Assembly (NCBI GenBank): GCA_019426215.1
Contig: CM033394.1
Coordinates: 40,484,423-40,548,422 of the forward strand
DNA: 64,000 bases
Direction of reading: 5' to 3'
Source: Buddleja alternifolia
Lineage: Eukaryota > Streptophyta > Magnoliopsida > Lamiales > Scrophulariaceae
In this document: positions 23,137 to 34,729 of the stretch, piece by piece
How the letters are laid out: every line of letters starts with the position of its first letter
Numbering within the stretch: the first letter of the stretch is position 1
Made by a program: the position numbers and the translations under genes
The notes under the pieces: generated by a model
Databases searched by the model: none
Seen by the model: only the letters and a program-made list of their open reading frames with translations
Told to the model about the DNA's origin: nothing

Positions 23137-23847
23137 TTTTATAGAGTACATAATACAACATTTTTTAAGTTTGTGTACAAACTACAAAGCACCCCATTTA
23201 TTAATCCATTTTACATGCACGCGGATAAGGGAAAATATTTCATTTGTAAGAGTTCTGCTTAGGGTAATTACATGCCATGCATATCTTCACCTATTGATTA
23301 ACTACCAGTAATTCCTGGAGATTGATGTGCACTAAAAATATCTAGGGGCATTATGATAATTAATTGACCTCCGGCTCGGGCCAGGGTATTACCTGTGGAT
23401 CAAGTCTGCGGTTAATATGATAGTCAAGCCCATAGGGCTGGCGACCCATTGAGAATATGGCCCGCTATGTTCAAGATGTTATAAAAGAAAGAAAACTATA
23501 TTAAAAGGGCTAGGTAATGGGCTTAATAAATAGGCAAATGGGCCAATGGTCAAGCACCGGCCCATAGCCCACTATCAATCCTATATATACCCCTAAAGGA
23601 ATTGATGACATTCATTATCTACACCCTCAGAAAAAATCCACTGGCTACTTCTGAGAGTAATTCGAACATAGAACTACGAATTGACTTTATCCCATCATTT
23701 CGAGTATGTAGGCAGCTCGCATTACAGCAAGTGCAATCTATATATAAATGAACCCCTAACCTAGTTTTTCATGAGTTGAACCGGATTCCTTCCCCACGTG
23801 GTGAATCACGTGATATATCTGACTGACAAATTTTACCCTCATTAGTT

Positions 23848-23865
23848 TGGTGTCGTCTGTGGGAA
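23848..23865 (+). other. Primer-binding site of the gypsy fragment
   Basis: TGGTGTCGTCTGTGGGAA lies directly after the LTR end. This type of site is common in plant Tat/Athila-like elements; the exact tRNA was not assigned. Confidence 0.6.
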
Positions 23866-23879
23866 CATCGCTCCAGCCA

Positions 23880-25540
23880 ATGAGTATGCAAACTAGGTCC
23901 CAAGCACGTACCACAGGTGATAGGATGACTAGGAACAATCAGCCAGCAGCGGGCGAAGTACCTAACTCAATGCCTGAAGATCTGTCAGGCATTCAAATCC
24001 GTGGAGAAAGTCCTCCGAGTGGACAGGCTGATGACGGAGGTCCTGAAATATCACCCCCGGTGAAGGAGTAGAATGTGCCTCTTGTAAAACCAACAGTGAT
24101 TCCACCTCCTACAACTAGGGTGTTCGAGATCACTCAAGAGGCACTACTTGCTCTTGTTGAAGACGCTTCAGTGAGGGAAGCAGTGCGGGCTATCCAGCAA
24201 TATGCCCAGACACAACCGTCACGTGCAACACCTGTTCTATCTATCAGGGGGCAAGACCCCCACGTTATCATCAAGAGGTGCCTCCGCCTCAAGAGAAAGG
24301 GTCGTAAGAGACACCCCTTCAGTCAGTTTGTAGAGTCTAGGAGCCTTAGAGAAAAGTCACCCCCAGCGAGTGGAGCCTTGCCAATCCCCCCGCCGAGGTC
24401 AAGGGTCCTTGACCCCTGGCGGGATTAGACCAAGGCGGTCCAACTCTCTGGTGAATGGGTCAGCACATGAAAAAGAAGAGAACATCATGGTTTCATATCA
24501 TGAGAGGCCACCACGTGGAAGAGATAGAAGGCCATCACCCCCCAGTTCTCCATGCAGGGGTCAAATTTTCGTGACCCCTGAAGAGGCCTTGGCGAGGCGA
24601 GAAGGCCGGCGTAGACAAGCACCATGTTATGATGAAAGTTTGGAGAATCGCGGAAGATATGATGATATGCAAGTGGTCCTCTCAGCTGTAGCTCCCCCCA
24701 AGAGAAGTCCTTTCTGCTCAGCAATTTTGGTGAAGTCACTACCGCAAGGACTGAAGATACCACACTTCAGTGAATATGAGAAGGCAGGAGACCCACAAAA
24801 ACACGTGGACAAGTTCAATGCAAAGGCTGACATGTACGATGTTAGCGACGCGACCTACTGTAAAATCTTTCGAACCACACTATCTGGTCGGGCCCTTAGC
24901 TGGTTCAACCAATTGCCAGCTAGTACCATTACCGGCTTCGAGCAATTGACAAGGTGTTTCCTTAATCACTTTTCTATGAACAAGAAGTATCCAAAAGACA
25001 GCCTCATTTCTGTTCACGGTGGTGCAAAAAGATAGAGAATCCTTGAGAGAATATACACAGCGATTCTCCACAGCAGTGTCTGAGGTACCGTATGTCAACC
25101 ACGAACTGTTGTCAGGGATAATACAAAGGAACTTGCGCAACAGTAGATTCAAAGAGTCTATAGCTGGGAAGCTGCCAACAACTATGGAGGAGTTGTTGGC
25201 TAGAACTGAAAAATACATTAGGATCGAAGAGACCATGGGTCAAGCAAAGCATGAGGGAGGTGGAAATAAAAGAAAGGCAAGGGAAGATGATAAAATGTCA
25301 GAGCCTAAGGAACGCAAACACATGCCTCCTTCGGGGTTCTCTAAGTATACCCCTTTTACACTCCAGCGGGAACAAGTGCTGGCTATCGCCGAACAACAAG
25401 GCATAGTCCACTGGCCTAAAAAGATGAAGGATAACCTCGACCGTCTCAAATCAAAGACGTATTGTAGGTTCCATCGGGATGCCACCATCTGCAGGTGGAG
25501 ATTGAGAAGCTCATCAAGAGGCGCTACTTGCAAGAAGTAG
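23880..25540 (+). pseudogene. gag of a Ty3/gypsy element (broken)
   Basis: ATG at 23,880, 15 bp past the primer site, opens MSMQTRSQARTTG. A stop at 24,069-24,071 and frameshifts near 24,400 and 25,020 break it. The retrotransposon gag domain is clear: LKIPHFSEYEKAGDPQKHVD, FRTTLSGRALSWFNQLPAST, FEQLTRCFLNHFSMNKK, then SLREYTQRFSTAVSEVPYVN and TMEELLARTEKYIRIEE. The tail has KTYCRFHRDATIC, part of the zinc-like motif found before protease in Tat-type gag. Gag forms the virus-like particle that packages element RNA. Codons 25,541-25,810 look like the gag/protease linker (GGSVEDDSGYSRKA) in other frames. Confidence 0.8.
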
Positions 25541-25810
25541 TAGCACCGTCCGAAGCGACCACCTTAGACTCCTCGCGACCGCAAGGCAAAGATTGGGGCA
25601 AAGGCAACACCCCCAGGTGAACTTGGATATGGACAACACCCTGGTGAATGGGATCATAGGGGTGATCTTGGGAGGCTCAGTGGAGGATGACTCTGGCTAC
25701 TCTAGAAAAGCTTCACTAAGAGCTGCTACAGGATTTCATGCCATCAGTTCCCCCAAAGGTGAGCAAGTGAATCAAGTGGGGCCAAATACGCCAACCATGG
25801 AATTTTACTA

Positions 25811-26530
25811 ACTATGTTTTGTATCTTCTTTTTTTGATCAGATATTATTTTATATTTTTGTGAAATTGATTGATATGTATAAATATTGTGTATACTATAA
25901 TATCTAACCTAACCGGTTTCGATTTGATATTTTATCAGGCCATACATATCGGATCGGATTGAACTTTTTTTTTCTTCATACAACTGCTCGAACCCGACCA
26001 CCTACACCCCTACTACTTAATAAGAACAAAGTCCAGTAGGTGAAAATGGGAGCTTCCAAATATTTGGACCATAACTTTTGGGTATTTCTTTGGCCAAAAT
26101 CATATAGAAACGAGCTTCCAATAATTTTAGGTATTTCTTTGGCCCAAATCGTATAGATCAAACGAAATTTGACCAGAATTTTGGGGACGTTCTATGCTGG
26201 TCTCGGCCTTGCATAGAATTTTCCAAAATTTTGGGCCACTACAGACCAACAAGACCATAAGTCTGATACTTTCATATTTCCTCACTTATTTTCGAGAAAG
26301 GCCTGTTTAAACTATGATAAAACTCAATACGACGTCGGATATCGTGCCGAATAGATATATATATACACACACACATTGCTCGCTCGGTTGGGCTAAAGTG
26401 AAAACCTGAATCCAAAAACCTGTCTAAATTACAGAGATAAATTTGGGGTCGAATCGGGTATATCCCCCAAAGACCCAAAACCCATTTGAGATTTCCAATT
26501 TTCCATTCGACTTTCGATTGGATTCGATTC
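25811..26530. other. Upstream region of the methyltransferase gene
   Basis: No ORF of note. It contains an imperfect tandem duplication of about 55 bp (26,048-26,160; both units carry GAGCTTCCA and GGTATTTCTTTGGCC) and a TATA-like ATATATATATACACAC at 26,346-26,361, about 260 bp before the end of the leader exon. Confidence 0.4.
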
Positions 26531-26607
26531 TTGTGTTAGGAGGAAGAGGAAGAAGAAGAACCCCAAATTGATCTCTCTCAATTCAAATCCATCACATTCT
26601 AACTAAC

Positions 26608-27032
26608 GTAAGTATTCCTCATTTTAAATAACTGTAATAATATGTTCATGAGTAGCAAAATTGATGAAGAGACAACAAAATACCGGCTGTTCTATTACAT
26701 CATCACCATTTTTACCTTGTTTTGTTTTTTCACTCACTCCCCATTTGTCTCAATAAGTATTCTTTACAGTTGTCCTAATTGATTTGTGTTTCTTGCACTG
26801 CTTTTGATATGATTCATTCTGCTCTGCTCTTAAATATTGTTTTAGATTTGAGATTTAAATCTTAGTGCATGTATGTATATGTTTTGTTGGGATCAAAGTT
26901 TGGATTTTCACTAATTTTGAGACAGAATAGTTACATCCAACACTTTTCTAAACATTGATGTTGATGTGGTTGTAATTTAATTATTAAAAAAATTATATTA
27001 CCAGATTATTTATACATACTCAAATCTTCCAG
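26608..27032 (+). other. Intron in the 5' leader of the methyltransferase gene
   Basis: Donor ACGTAAGTATT (GT at 26,608) and acceptor AAATCTTCCAG (AG at 27,031-27,032) bound a 425-bp AT-rich intron. It ends 25 bp before the start codon. Leader introns in plants often raise expression; here that is inference. Confidence 0.65.
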
Positions 27033-27057
27033 ATAGATTCACTCAATTGAAGAAAAA

Positions 27058-28008
27058 ATGGCACTCCTTCCATCTAAGGGAGTGGTGATTTCAGTTCCGT
27101 CGCTAGTTCTCTCAGTGGCTACAGCTGCAATCCTCCTATTCTTCGTGCTCTTCGCCCTCTCAACCTCAAATCCTCCTTGCTCTTGTCCCACTGCTTCCAC
27201 AACGAGAAGCGGAGATCATATCTCGACTTCTGCTGAGGACATAGAGTGGGTAAAGAGTCAGATTGTAGCCAATGGATTGCATATGCAACAGAATATTCTA
27301 CGTAAAGGCATCAATCCTCGCACTCGTCAGCAACAGCTCGAGGATCTCCTTCAGTTCAAAGGCATATCACATTATGAAGGACAAGAAGCAACCAACCACA
27401 CAGCTCTACCTTGCCCAGGTGAACTACTTGTAGAAGAACACCACAGCAATTATGGCGAGCCTTGGGCAGGTGGACGTGATGTATTTGAATTTCTTGCTGA
27501 ATCAGCACACCTAATGCCAAATTCAAAAGTTCTCGAGATTGGATGTGGCACACTTCGTGTTGGCTTGCATTTTATCCGCTACTTAAATCCAGAGCATTAC
27601 CATTGCTTAGAGAGAGATGAGCTTTCTTTAATGGCTGCACTTCGATACGAGCTTCCATCGCAAGGTTTATTATCGAAGCGCCCGCAGATTGTAAGAGGTG
27701 AAGATATGGATTTCAGTAAGTTTGGGTCCAATACCATGTATAATTTGATATATGCTAGTGCTGTTTTCCTTCATATGCCTGACAAACTTGTTTGGGTCGG
27801 TTTGGAGCGGTTAGTTGGTAGACTGAAACCCTTAGAAGGTCGAATTTTTGTATCACATAATATCAAGTTCTGTTCACGTTTAGGAGGTGAAGAATGCACA
27901 AAAAGGCTGAATAGTTTAGGGCTTGAGTACCGCGGGAAGCACACCCATGATAGTTTGCTCTTCAACCACTATGAGATTTGGTTTGAGTTTAGACGATTTA
28001 AGGTTTAA
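27058..28008 (+). CDS. Membrane-anchored SAM-dependent methyltransferase
   Basis: An intact single-exon CDS of 316 residues; the start ATG follows AAGAAAAA. Residues 12-35 form a hydrophobic N-terminal anchor (SVPSLVLSVATAAILLFFVL), then a Pro/Cys stretch (NPPCSCP). The catalytic domain shows motif I VLEIGCGT (158-165) for SAM binding, an acidic residue after strand 2 (CLERDE, 183-188), motif IV YNLIYASAVFLHM (228-240) and a late strand GRIFVSH (261-267). It resembles the plant-specific, single-pass SAM-dependent methyltransferase superfamily proteins that probably act in the endomembrane system. The substrate cannot be inferred. It has a leader intron and is not disrupted, unlike its transposon neighbours. 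Confidence 0.85.
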   Translation: MALLPSKGVVISVPSLVLSVATAAILLFFVLFALSTSNPPCSCPTASTTRSGDHISTSAEDIEWVKSQIVANGLHMQQNILRKGINPRTRQQQLEDLLQFKGISHYEGQEATNHTALPCPGELLVEEHHSNYGEPWAGGRDVFEFLAESAHLMPNSKVLEIGCGTLRVGLHFIRYLNPEHYHCLERDELSLMAALRYELPSQGLLSKRPQIVRGEDMDFSKFGSNTMYNLIYASAVFLHMPDKLVWVGLERLVGRLKPLEGRIFVSHNIKFCSRLGGEECTKRLNSLGLEYRGKHTHDSLLFNHYEIWFEFRRFKV

Positions 28009-28470
28009 ATACTGGTTACAAACCACAATCATCCTGTATTCTAGTTTGAAGAGAACGATCAGTTGCGACGATTAACTTTACAGAAGAAAGGGTGCAGACA
28101 CTGAACTTTTTGTTATTTTAAACAGGCTCCTGTGAATCGCTTCGTATTACTTCATCGTTTTTCAAAAGTTATGTATTCATTTGTGCTTTGTATTATAGTA
28201 TTTAGCGGATGGATGTTTATTTTATCATTTTTTCATATAGGTGTAAGGGATCAAGCCATTTCCTTCTTGACGCTTTTCCTTTCTTTTTCCTGATATGCTG
28301 TGTATGGAAAAGATTGAATGTTGCAGAGAATTTCTCTTTCTCTTTCTGGTGCTCAATAGTTATTTAAGCAGGTGCTCTGGTGTAAAACACATTTCTTTCA
28401 ACATTTGTACACTAGATATCATTTAGTGAAAATTATGGTTTACGTGTGAAATTGTGCATGCCTGTACATA
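28009..28470. other. 3' flank of the methyltransferase gene
   Basis: Probable 3' UTR and spacer. No clear AATAAA was found close to the stop; no other gene is seen. Confidence 0.4.
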
Positions 28471-28560
28471 TTTTCTTTTTTGGTTTACCACGGGTGTCCG
28501 GACCAACTTTCGCGCACCTTGACTAATCCCCACTCGCGGTGCGTGGCTGCCGTTGGCCAA
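28471..28560 (-). mobile_element. Au-SINE-like 3' fragment
   Basis: On the minus strand GGATTAGTCAAGGTGCGCG is followed by GTTGGTCCGGACACCCGTGG and an A-rich tail (TTTTCTTTTTT on +). This closely resembles the conserved 3' end of plant Au SINEs. The tRNA-like head is missing or unrecognisable. Confidence 0.6.
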
Positions 28561-29066
28561 GCATGCATATGGTATGTGTTTGTTGTGAAATAAGACAGAT
28601 GCCACAGGTAAGCCTATAATATAGTAGCATCTATCTATAAATTAAATTTGATTCAATTTATAGAAACACCGAGTGGTGCGCCGAAAGCCTCCGACACATT
28701 AAGTCAGCTTCAAATTTAGAGCAAACTGATTAAAAATTTGTAAATAACAAATTTAAGGAGAGTAGTAGAAAATGGACATTTTCCCTTGTGCGAAGATGGC
28801 ATTTATAGGTGAAGAGGTATAGATTTTACCCTTGTGAGCAGGGGTGGCAAAATGGTTTTGAACCATGGGCTTAACCCAACCCAATAGGTTTTGGGTTGGG
28901 TTCAAGGAATTTTTTGTTGGGTAGACTTAGATTGGGTCCTATTGGGTTCAATAAAAACTTGGATCCAACTTGGAATCACTATGGGTACACTCTGGATCCA
29001 AATTGGGTTCATCTTGAAAAAAAAAATTCGTATTTTTTAAATTTATAAATAATTTTAATATCAATA

Positions 29067-30640
29067 ATGCACATATTTTCACATAACACACATGATACAT
29101 ATTTTTACACAAACATCACATATTTTACACACTACACATATTTTCACACACATTTTACACACACTACACATTTTCACAATCACATCACACATTTTACACA
29201 TACTACAAATATTTTACACAAACTACACATATTTTACACACATTATACATATTTTCACACACACTACACATATTTTCACACACATCATATATTTTTCACA
29301 CACTAAACATATTTTCACACACTACACACCTTTTTACATACACTACACATATTTTACACACACTACACACATTATACACATACTACACACATTTTACACA
29401 CACTATAGATATTTTCACACACTACATATATTTTCACACACACATCACACATTTTACACACTACACACATTTTCACATACTACACATATTTTCACACACA
29501 TCACACATTTTACACATACTACACACATTTACAAACAACACATATTTTTACACTCATTTCACATATTTTACACATACTACACATATTTTCGCACACACAT
29601 AATATATTTTTCACACACTACACATATTTTTACACACACATCACACATTTTACACACTACACACATTTTCGCACACACATCACATATTTTACACATACTA
29701 CACATATTTTACACACACTACATAAATTTTCACACACACTACACATATTTTCACACACACTACACATATTTTCAGACACACATCACACATTTTACACACA
29801 CTACACATATTTTCACACATACACACATCACACATTTTACACATACTACACATATTTACACACGCCACATATTTTACACACACTACACATATTTTCACAC
29901 ACTGCACATATTTTCACACGCTACACACATTTTCACATACACTACACATATTTTACACACACTACACACATTTTACACATATCACACATATTTTACACAC
30001 GCTACACATATTTTCACACACTACACATATTTTCACACACCCATCACACATTTTACACACACTGCACATTTTTTTCCACACACGACACGTATTTAAAGCA
30101 CACTACACACATTTTCACACCTACATCACACATGTTACACACCTATCAAACATTTTAACATATGAGACGTATTTTACACATTTTACACACACTACGCACA
30201 TTTTACACACACTACACATGTTTTCACACACATATCACATATTCTACACATACTACATATATTTTTACACACTACACACATTTTCACACTCACTAGACAT
30301 ATTTTACACACACACGAGCACCTTTTACACACATTACATATATTTTCAAACACAAAACACGCGTTTCACACACATCACATATTTTATATACACTACACAT
30401 TTTCACACACCCATCAAACATTTTACACACACTACACACATTTTCACACACACGACACATTTTACACATACTACACATTTTCACACACTGCATACATTTT
30501 ACACACACTACACACATCTTACACACACTACACATAATTTACACATACTACACATATTTTCACACACACGACACATATTTTACACACACTACATGCATTT
30601 TCACACACACGAGCACCTTTTACAAACATTACACATGAAA
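29067..30640. repeat. Left minisatellite arm (C/A/T only)
   Basis: Degenerate units of about 20-24 bp, mixing CACACACTACACATATTTT and CACACATCACACATTTTACA forms. The strand is almost free of G across about 1.5 kb. Confidence 0.85.
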
Positions 30641-33470
30641 ATATGTGTAGTGTGTGTTAAATATGTGTAGTGTATGTGAAAATGTGTGATGAGTGTGTGA
30701 AAATATGTGTAGTCACTACTACAAAAATACACTATTACAGCACATCTATTAAAGCGGTTCTGATAAAATCGTTGAACGGAGGTACCTATTACAACGGTTC
30801 ACTATTGAACCGCTATAATAGGCGATTCGCCCTAATTCAAAAATAAAACCCGGCCGCCTCCTCCCCAATTTCATCTCTCTCTCTCTCTACTCTCTCTCTC
30901 TCTATATAGCTTATTCAAAACCGCCGCCACCGCCGCCACCACCATATAGCACCACTACCGCCGCACCGCCACCACCACCACCACCATATACCGCCGCCGC
31001 CTCCACCACCACCACCACCGTAAGCTTCTTCTCTCTTTTTCTCTATATATATATATTTATACTCTCTCTATATATATATATATAACTCTCTATATATTTG
31101 TGTATGTGTGGATGTATGTATATTTGTGTATGTGTGGGTGGGTGTATGTATATTTGTGTATGTGTGGGTGTATGTATATTTGTGTATATGTGGGTTTATG
31201 TATATTTGTGTATATGTGGGTGTATTTATATGTGTAAATTCTACTGTGTCGGAATGACATGAAATTCGCACTGTCATAGCGAAACGGCTGTCTGAACAGT
31301 CGGTTTCGTGATTTTAGCCATATGAGATCGTTTAAGGCCTCAATTTGCGTTTTATTAGTTTTAGGGGAATTTTCGTATTATTTTAGGGTTTCTTTATTTT
31401 TTCCTTTAAGTATTATTATTTTAATTTGTTGAACTTTGATCTTGTACAGGAAGGTTACAAACGAGAAGGTAAAAAAAATTAAAATAATATAATACTCTAT
31501 TACAGCGGTTATAGTTATAACCATAGTTATAACCACTGTAATAGGTCAAAACTCTATTACAGCGGTGCCTATTACAGCGGTTAAAAATCGCTATAATAGG
31601 TAAAAAAAACCGATGTAATAGGTGTTTTTTGTATTAGTGAGTGTGTGAACAATATGTGATGTGTGTGAAAATTTGTATAGTGTGTGTAAAATGTATAGTG
31701 TAGTGGGTGTAAAATGTGTAATGTAGGTGTGAAAATGTGTGTAGTGTATGTTAAATATGTGTATTGTGTGTATAAAATGTGTGATGGGTGTGTGAAAATG
31801 TGTTGTTTGTGTAAAATATGTGTGTAGTGTGTGTAAAATATGTGTAGTGTGTTTAAAATATGTGTAGTGTATGTAAATTGTGTGTAGTGTGTGTGAAAAT
31901 ATGTGTAGTGTGTATAAAATGTGTGATGAGTGTGTAAAATGTGTGATGTAGGTGTGAAAATATGTATAGTATGAGTTAAATATGTATCGTGTGTGTGAAA
32001 CGATGTATAGTGTATGTAAAATGTATGATGGTTGTGCAAAATATGTGACGTAGGTGTGAAAATGTGTGTAGTGTGTGTTTAACATGTGTCGTGTCTATGA
32101 AAAGTTGTGTAGTATGTGTAAAATATGTGATGGGTGTGTGAAAATATTTATAGTGTGTGTAAAATGTGTAGAGTGTTTGAAAATATGTGTAGTCTATGTA
32201 AAATGTATGTAATGTGTGTAAAATATATGTAGCGTATGTGACAATATGTGTAGTGTGTGTGAAAATGTGTGTAGTGTGTAAAATGTGTGATGGGTGTGTA
32301 TAATGTGTGATGTAGGTGTGAAATTGTGTGTAGTGTGTGTTAAATACGTGTAGTGTGTGTAAAATGTGTGATAGGTTTATAAAATACGTGATGGGTGTGT
32401 GAAAATATTTGTAGTGTGTAAAAATATGAGTAGTATATGTAAATTGTGTGTAGTTAGTGTGAAAAACTGTATAGTATGTGTAAAATATGTGTAGTATGTA
32501 TGAAAGTGTGTAGTGCGTGAAAATGTGTGTAGTGTGTGAAAAATGTGTGATGTGTGTGCGAAAATATGTGTAGTGTGTAAAAATATGTGTAGTGTGTGTG
32601 AAAATGTGTGTAGTGCGTGAAAATGTGTGTAGTGCATGAAAATGTATGTAGTGTGTGAAAAATGTGTGATGTGTGTGTGAAAATGTGTAGTGTGTGTAAA
32701 CTGTGTGATATGTGTAGTGTGTGAAAATATGTGTAGTGTGTGAAAATATGTGTAATGTGTGAAAATATGTGTAGTGTGTGTGAAAATATGTGTAGTGTGT
32801 GTAAAATGTGTGATGTGTGTGTGAAAATATGTGTAGTGTCTGAAAATATGTGTAGTGTATGTAAAAATATGTGTAGTGCGTTTAAAATATGTGTAGTATA
32901 TGTAAAATGTGTGTAGTTAGTGTGAAAAGATGTGTAGTGTGTATGAAAATGTGTGTAGTGCGTGAAAATGTGTATAGTGTGTGAAAAATGAGTGATGTGT
33001 GTGTAAAAATATGTATAGTGTGTGAAATATATGTAGTGTGTATGAAAATATGTGTAGTGTGTGCGAAAATATGTGTAGTGCGTGAATATGTGTGTAGTGT
33101 GTGAAAAATGTGTGTAGTGTGTGAAAAATGTGTGATGTGTGTGTGAAAATATGTGTAGTGTGTGAAAATGTATGTAGTGTGTGTGAAAAATGCGTGACAT
33201 GTGTGTGAAAATATGTGTAGTGTGTGTAAAATGTGTGATATGTGTGTAAAAATGTGTAGTGTGTGTAAAATATGTGATGTGTGTGTGAAAATATGTGTAG
33301 TGTGTGTAAAAAATGTGGTGTGTGTGTGAAAATATATGTAGTGTGTGTAAAATATATGTTGTGTGTGTAAAAATTGTGTTGCATATGTGTTAAAAATATT
33401 TAGTATGTGTAAAAAGTGTGTTGTGTGTGTAAAAAATGTATTATGTGTGTAGAAAGAATGTATAAATGTG
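30640..33470. repeat. Right minisatellite arm (G/A/T only)
   Basis: The inverse of the left arm: units such as GAAAATATGTGTAGTGTGTG, almost C-free. The turn-over point is at about 30,636-30,645 (ACACATGAAAATATGTGT). It is interrupted by the CACTA element at 30,714-31,639. Confidence 0.85.
30714..31639. mobile_element. Non-autonomous CACTA (En/Spm-type) element
   Basis: The ends CACTACTACAAAAA and (reverse complement) CACTAATACAAAAAA are CACTA inverted repeats, with a 3-bp duplication AGT (30,711-30,713 and 31,640-31,642). Subterminal motifs CTATTACAGCGGTT and AACCGCTATAATAG recur on both sides, as in CACTA elements where they bind transposase. The interior has (TC)n, CCGCCACC-type repeats, a splice-donor-like CCGTAAGC (31,019-31,026), a TATTTGTGTATGTGTGGGTG repeat region and an acceptor-like TTGTACAG (31,442-31,449). 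There is no coding ORF. Confidence 0.8.
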
Positions 33471-33696
33471 TGTTAAAATCTATTTGACTTGATTCCATTT
33501 TGGATCTACTCTGGGTCTTGATTGGGTCCACTTTGGGTCCTTATATAAGACTCAGTTGGACCCAACCCAACCCAACCCAACCCGGACCCAAACCATATTG
33601 AACCCATGAACTTGGACTCATCATGGACCCAACGCAATTGGACTGAACCCAACCCGACCCGACCCGACCCACCCATTTGCCACCCCTATTTGTGAG

Positions 33697-33895
33697 TAAG
33701 AGCTCCAGATTTTACCTTTTCATGTACCACAAAATTTGTTATTTGTTTAACTTTAAGTTTTAATGTTTTTTTAAATCCAAAAATATTATCTATTTTTCTA
33801 CTTTAGCCCAAAAGTTATTGCATAATACTAAAAAATTGTCAGCATGATATCTGAGACATGTCAAGTCCTTTAAATTTGTATCGGTCTATCGGATA
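33697..33895. other. Short spacer between hAT and Tat elements
   Basis: About 200 bp of AT-rich sequence with no feature seen. Confidence 0.5.
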
Positions 33896-34649
33896 TGTTT
33901 CGCGATAAAACAAATCAGAATGAGGTGGATCCGAATAGTCGTTCTAAGCCCGTGATAATCTATAATTTGAGATTATCTTTCAACCCCTGCGCTTGATACG
34001 TTGGATGGTGTTTCAAGTCTTTAATTAATTCTATGGTTATTAACTTCGAGTGTAAAAACAATTAATCGAACAACTCAAGTCAAGATAAAATTAACCTATC
34101 AAATACTTAAATCTGAAAAAAGGACAATTTATACCTCTATGAAAGTCTTCGATCGTGATTACAAGTGATTGTGGATACAAGCTTCGCAGCCGAATCCCTG
34201 AAATCCTTGACAAGCAACTACTAAATTTTTCTATGGCTACTCCTAATTTACGCTATGAACTACTCCTAAGACTAGAGCTAATTCTAAGAAAATGAAAATG
34301 TAGAAGTTGTGATTCTGATGATCTTTTCCTTTTCTCCTTCTTGGCCGCATATATCTTGTCCTTGGGAACCCACGTTCCTCTTCCTCGTGAACTGCCTTCA
34401 ACTGTCTTCAACTGCTTCTTTCAAATTTCTTAATTTAGCGTGTCTTTCTTGAATGCAGATCTGTCTCCTCCGATTCGATTATTGGGTTTTTATCAACCCA
34501 GCCTATGTTTTCGCCATTTTCAGAATTTAATGGGCCTTATCTTATCTATTTGTAGACCCGATTTCCTTTTTTTTTTTTTTCGAGTTTTCCCAGTTTGGGA
34601 TATTTGAGCTCTGTAATTCGAAAGCCCAAATTATTTTATAGTGTAAACA
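33896..34649 (-). repeat. LTR 1 of the Tat tandem
   Basis: On + it runs TGTTTCGCGATAAAA to AGTGTAAACA, so it has matching TGTTT..AAACA ends. It is followed on + by AATGCCCCC, the polypurine tract on the minus strand. It resembles LTR 3 more than LTR 2. Confidence 0.8.
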
Positions 34650-34729
34650 AATGCCCCCATAATATACATGAATGTTTCGAGTTCATGTGTATTAAAACAC
34701 ACATATTTTGGTTAAAGACAACTTCATAT

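Larger units (their letters stand above)
23325..25810 (+). mobile_element. Ty3/gypsy fragment: LTR plus gag
   Basis: An LTR-like region (about 23,325-23,840) with a TATA box (CCTATATATACCCC, about 23,580) is followed by a primer site TGGTGTCGTCTGTGGGAA (23,848-23,865) and gag. Sequence after about 25,810 is unrelated, so pol and the 3' LTR are lost. Left LTR edge is uncertain. Confidence 0.65.
28839..33688. mobile_element. hAT-type foldback element with minisatellite arms
   Basis: The ends CAGGGGTGGCAAAATGG and (reverse complement of the right end) TAGGGGTGGCAAATGGG match hAT terminal inverted repeats. An 8-bp target duplication CTTGTGAG (28,831-28,838) / TTTGTGAG (33,689-33,696) flanks it. 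Subterminal AACCCAACCC repeats occur on both sides. The arms are thousands of bases of ACACATATTTTCACACACAC-type units on the left and their inverse on the right. There is no transposase. Long ORFs (for example 29,092-30,096) are translations of the repeat, not genes. Confidence 0.75.

Noticed and set aside
29067..30670. Long ORFs of 334 and 150 codons rich in His, Thr, Tyr and Phe
   Set aside because: They are frame-independent translations of the ACACATTTTC minisatellite; similar ORFs occur on the other strand of the right arm.
31581..33384. Minus-strand ORFs of 150-250 codons in the right arm
   Set aside because: Same minisatellite repeat, read inverted; no codon bias or domain.
28839..33688. 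CRISPR-like or satellite array
   Set aside because: Units are degenerate and contiguous with no unique spacers, and the whole is bounded by hAT ends in a plant genome.
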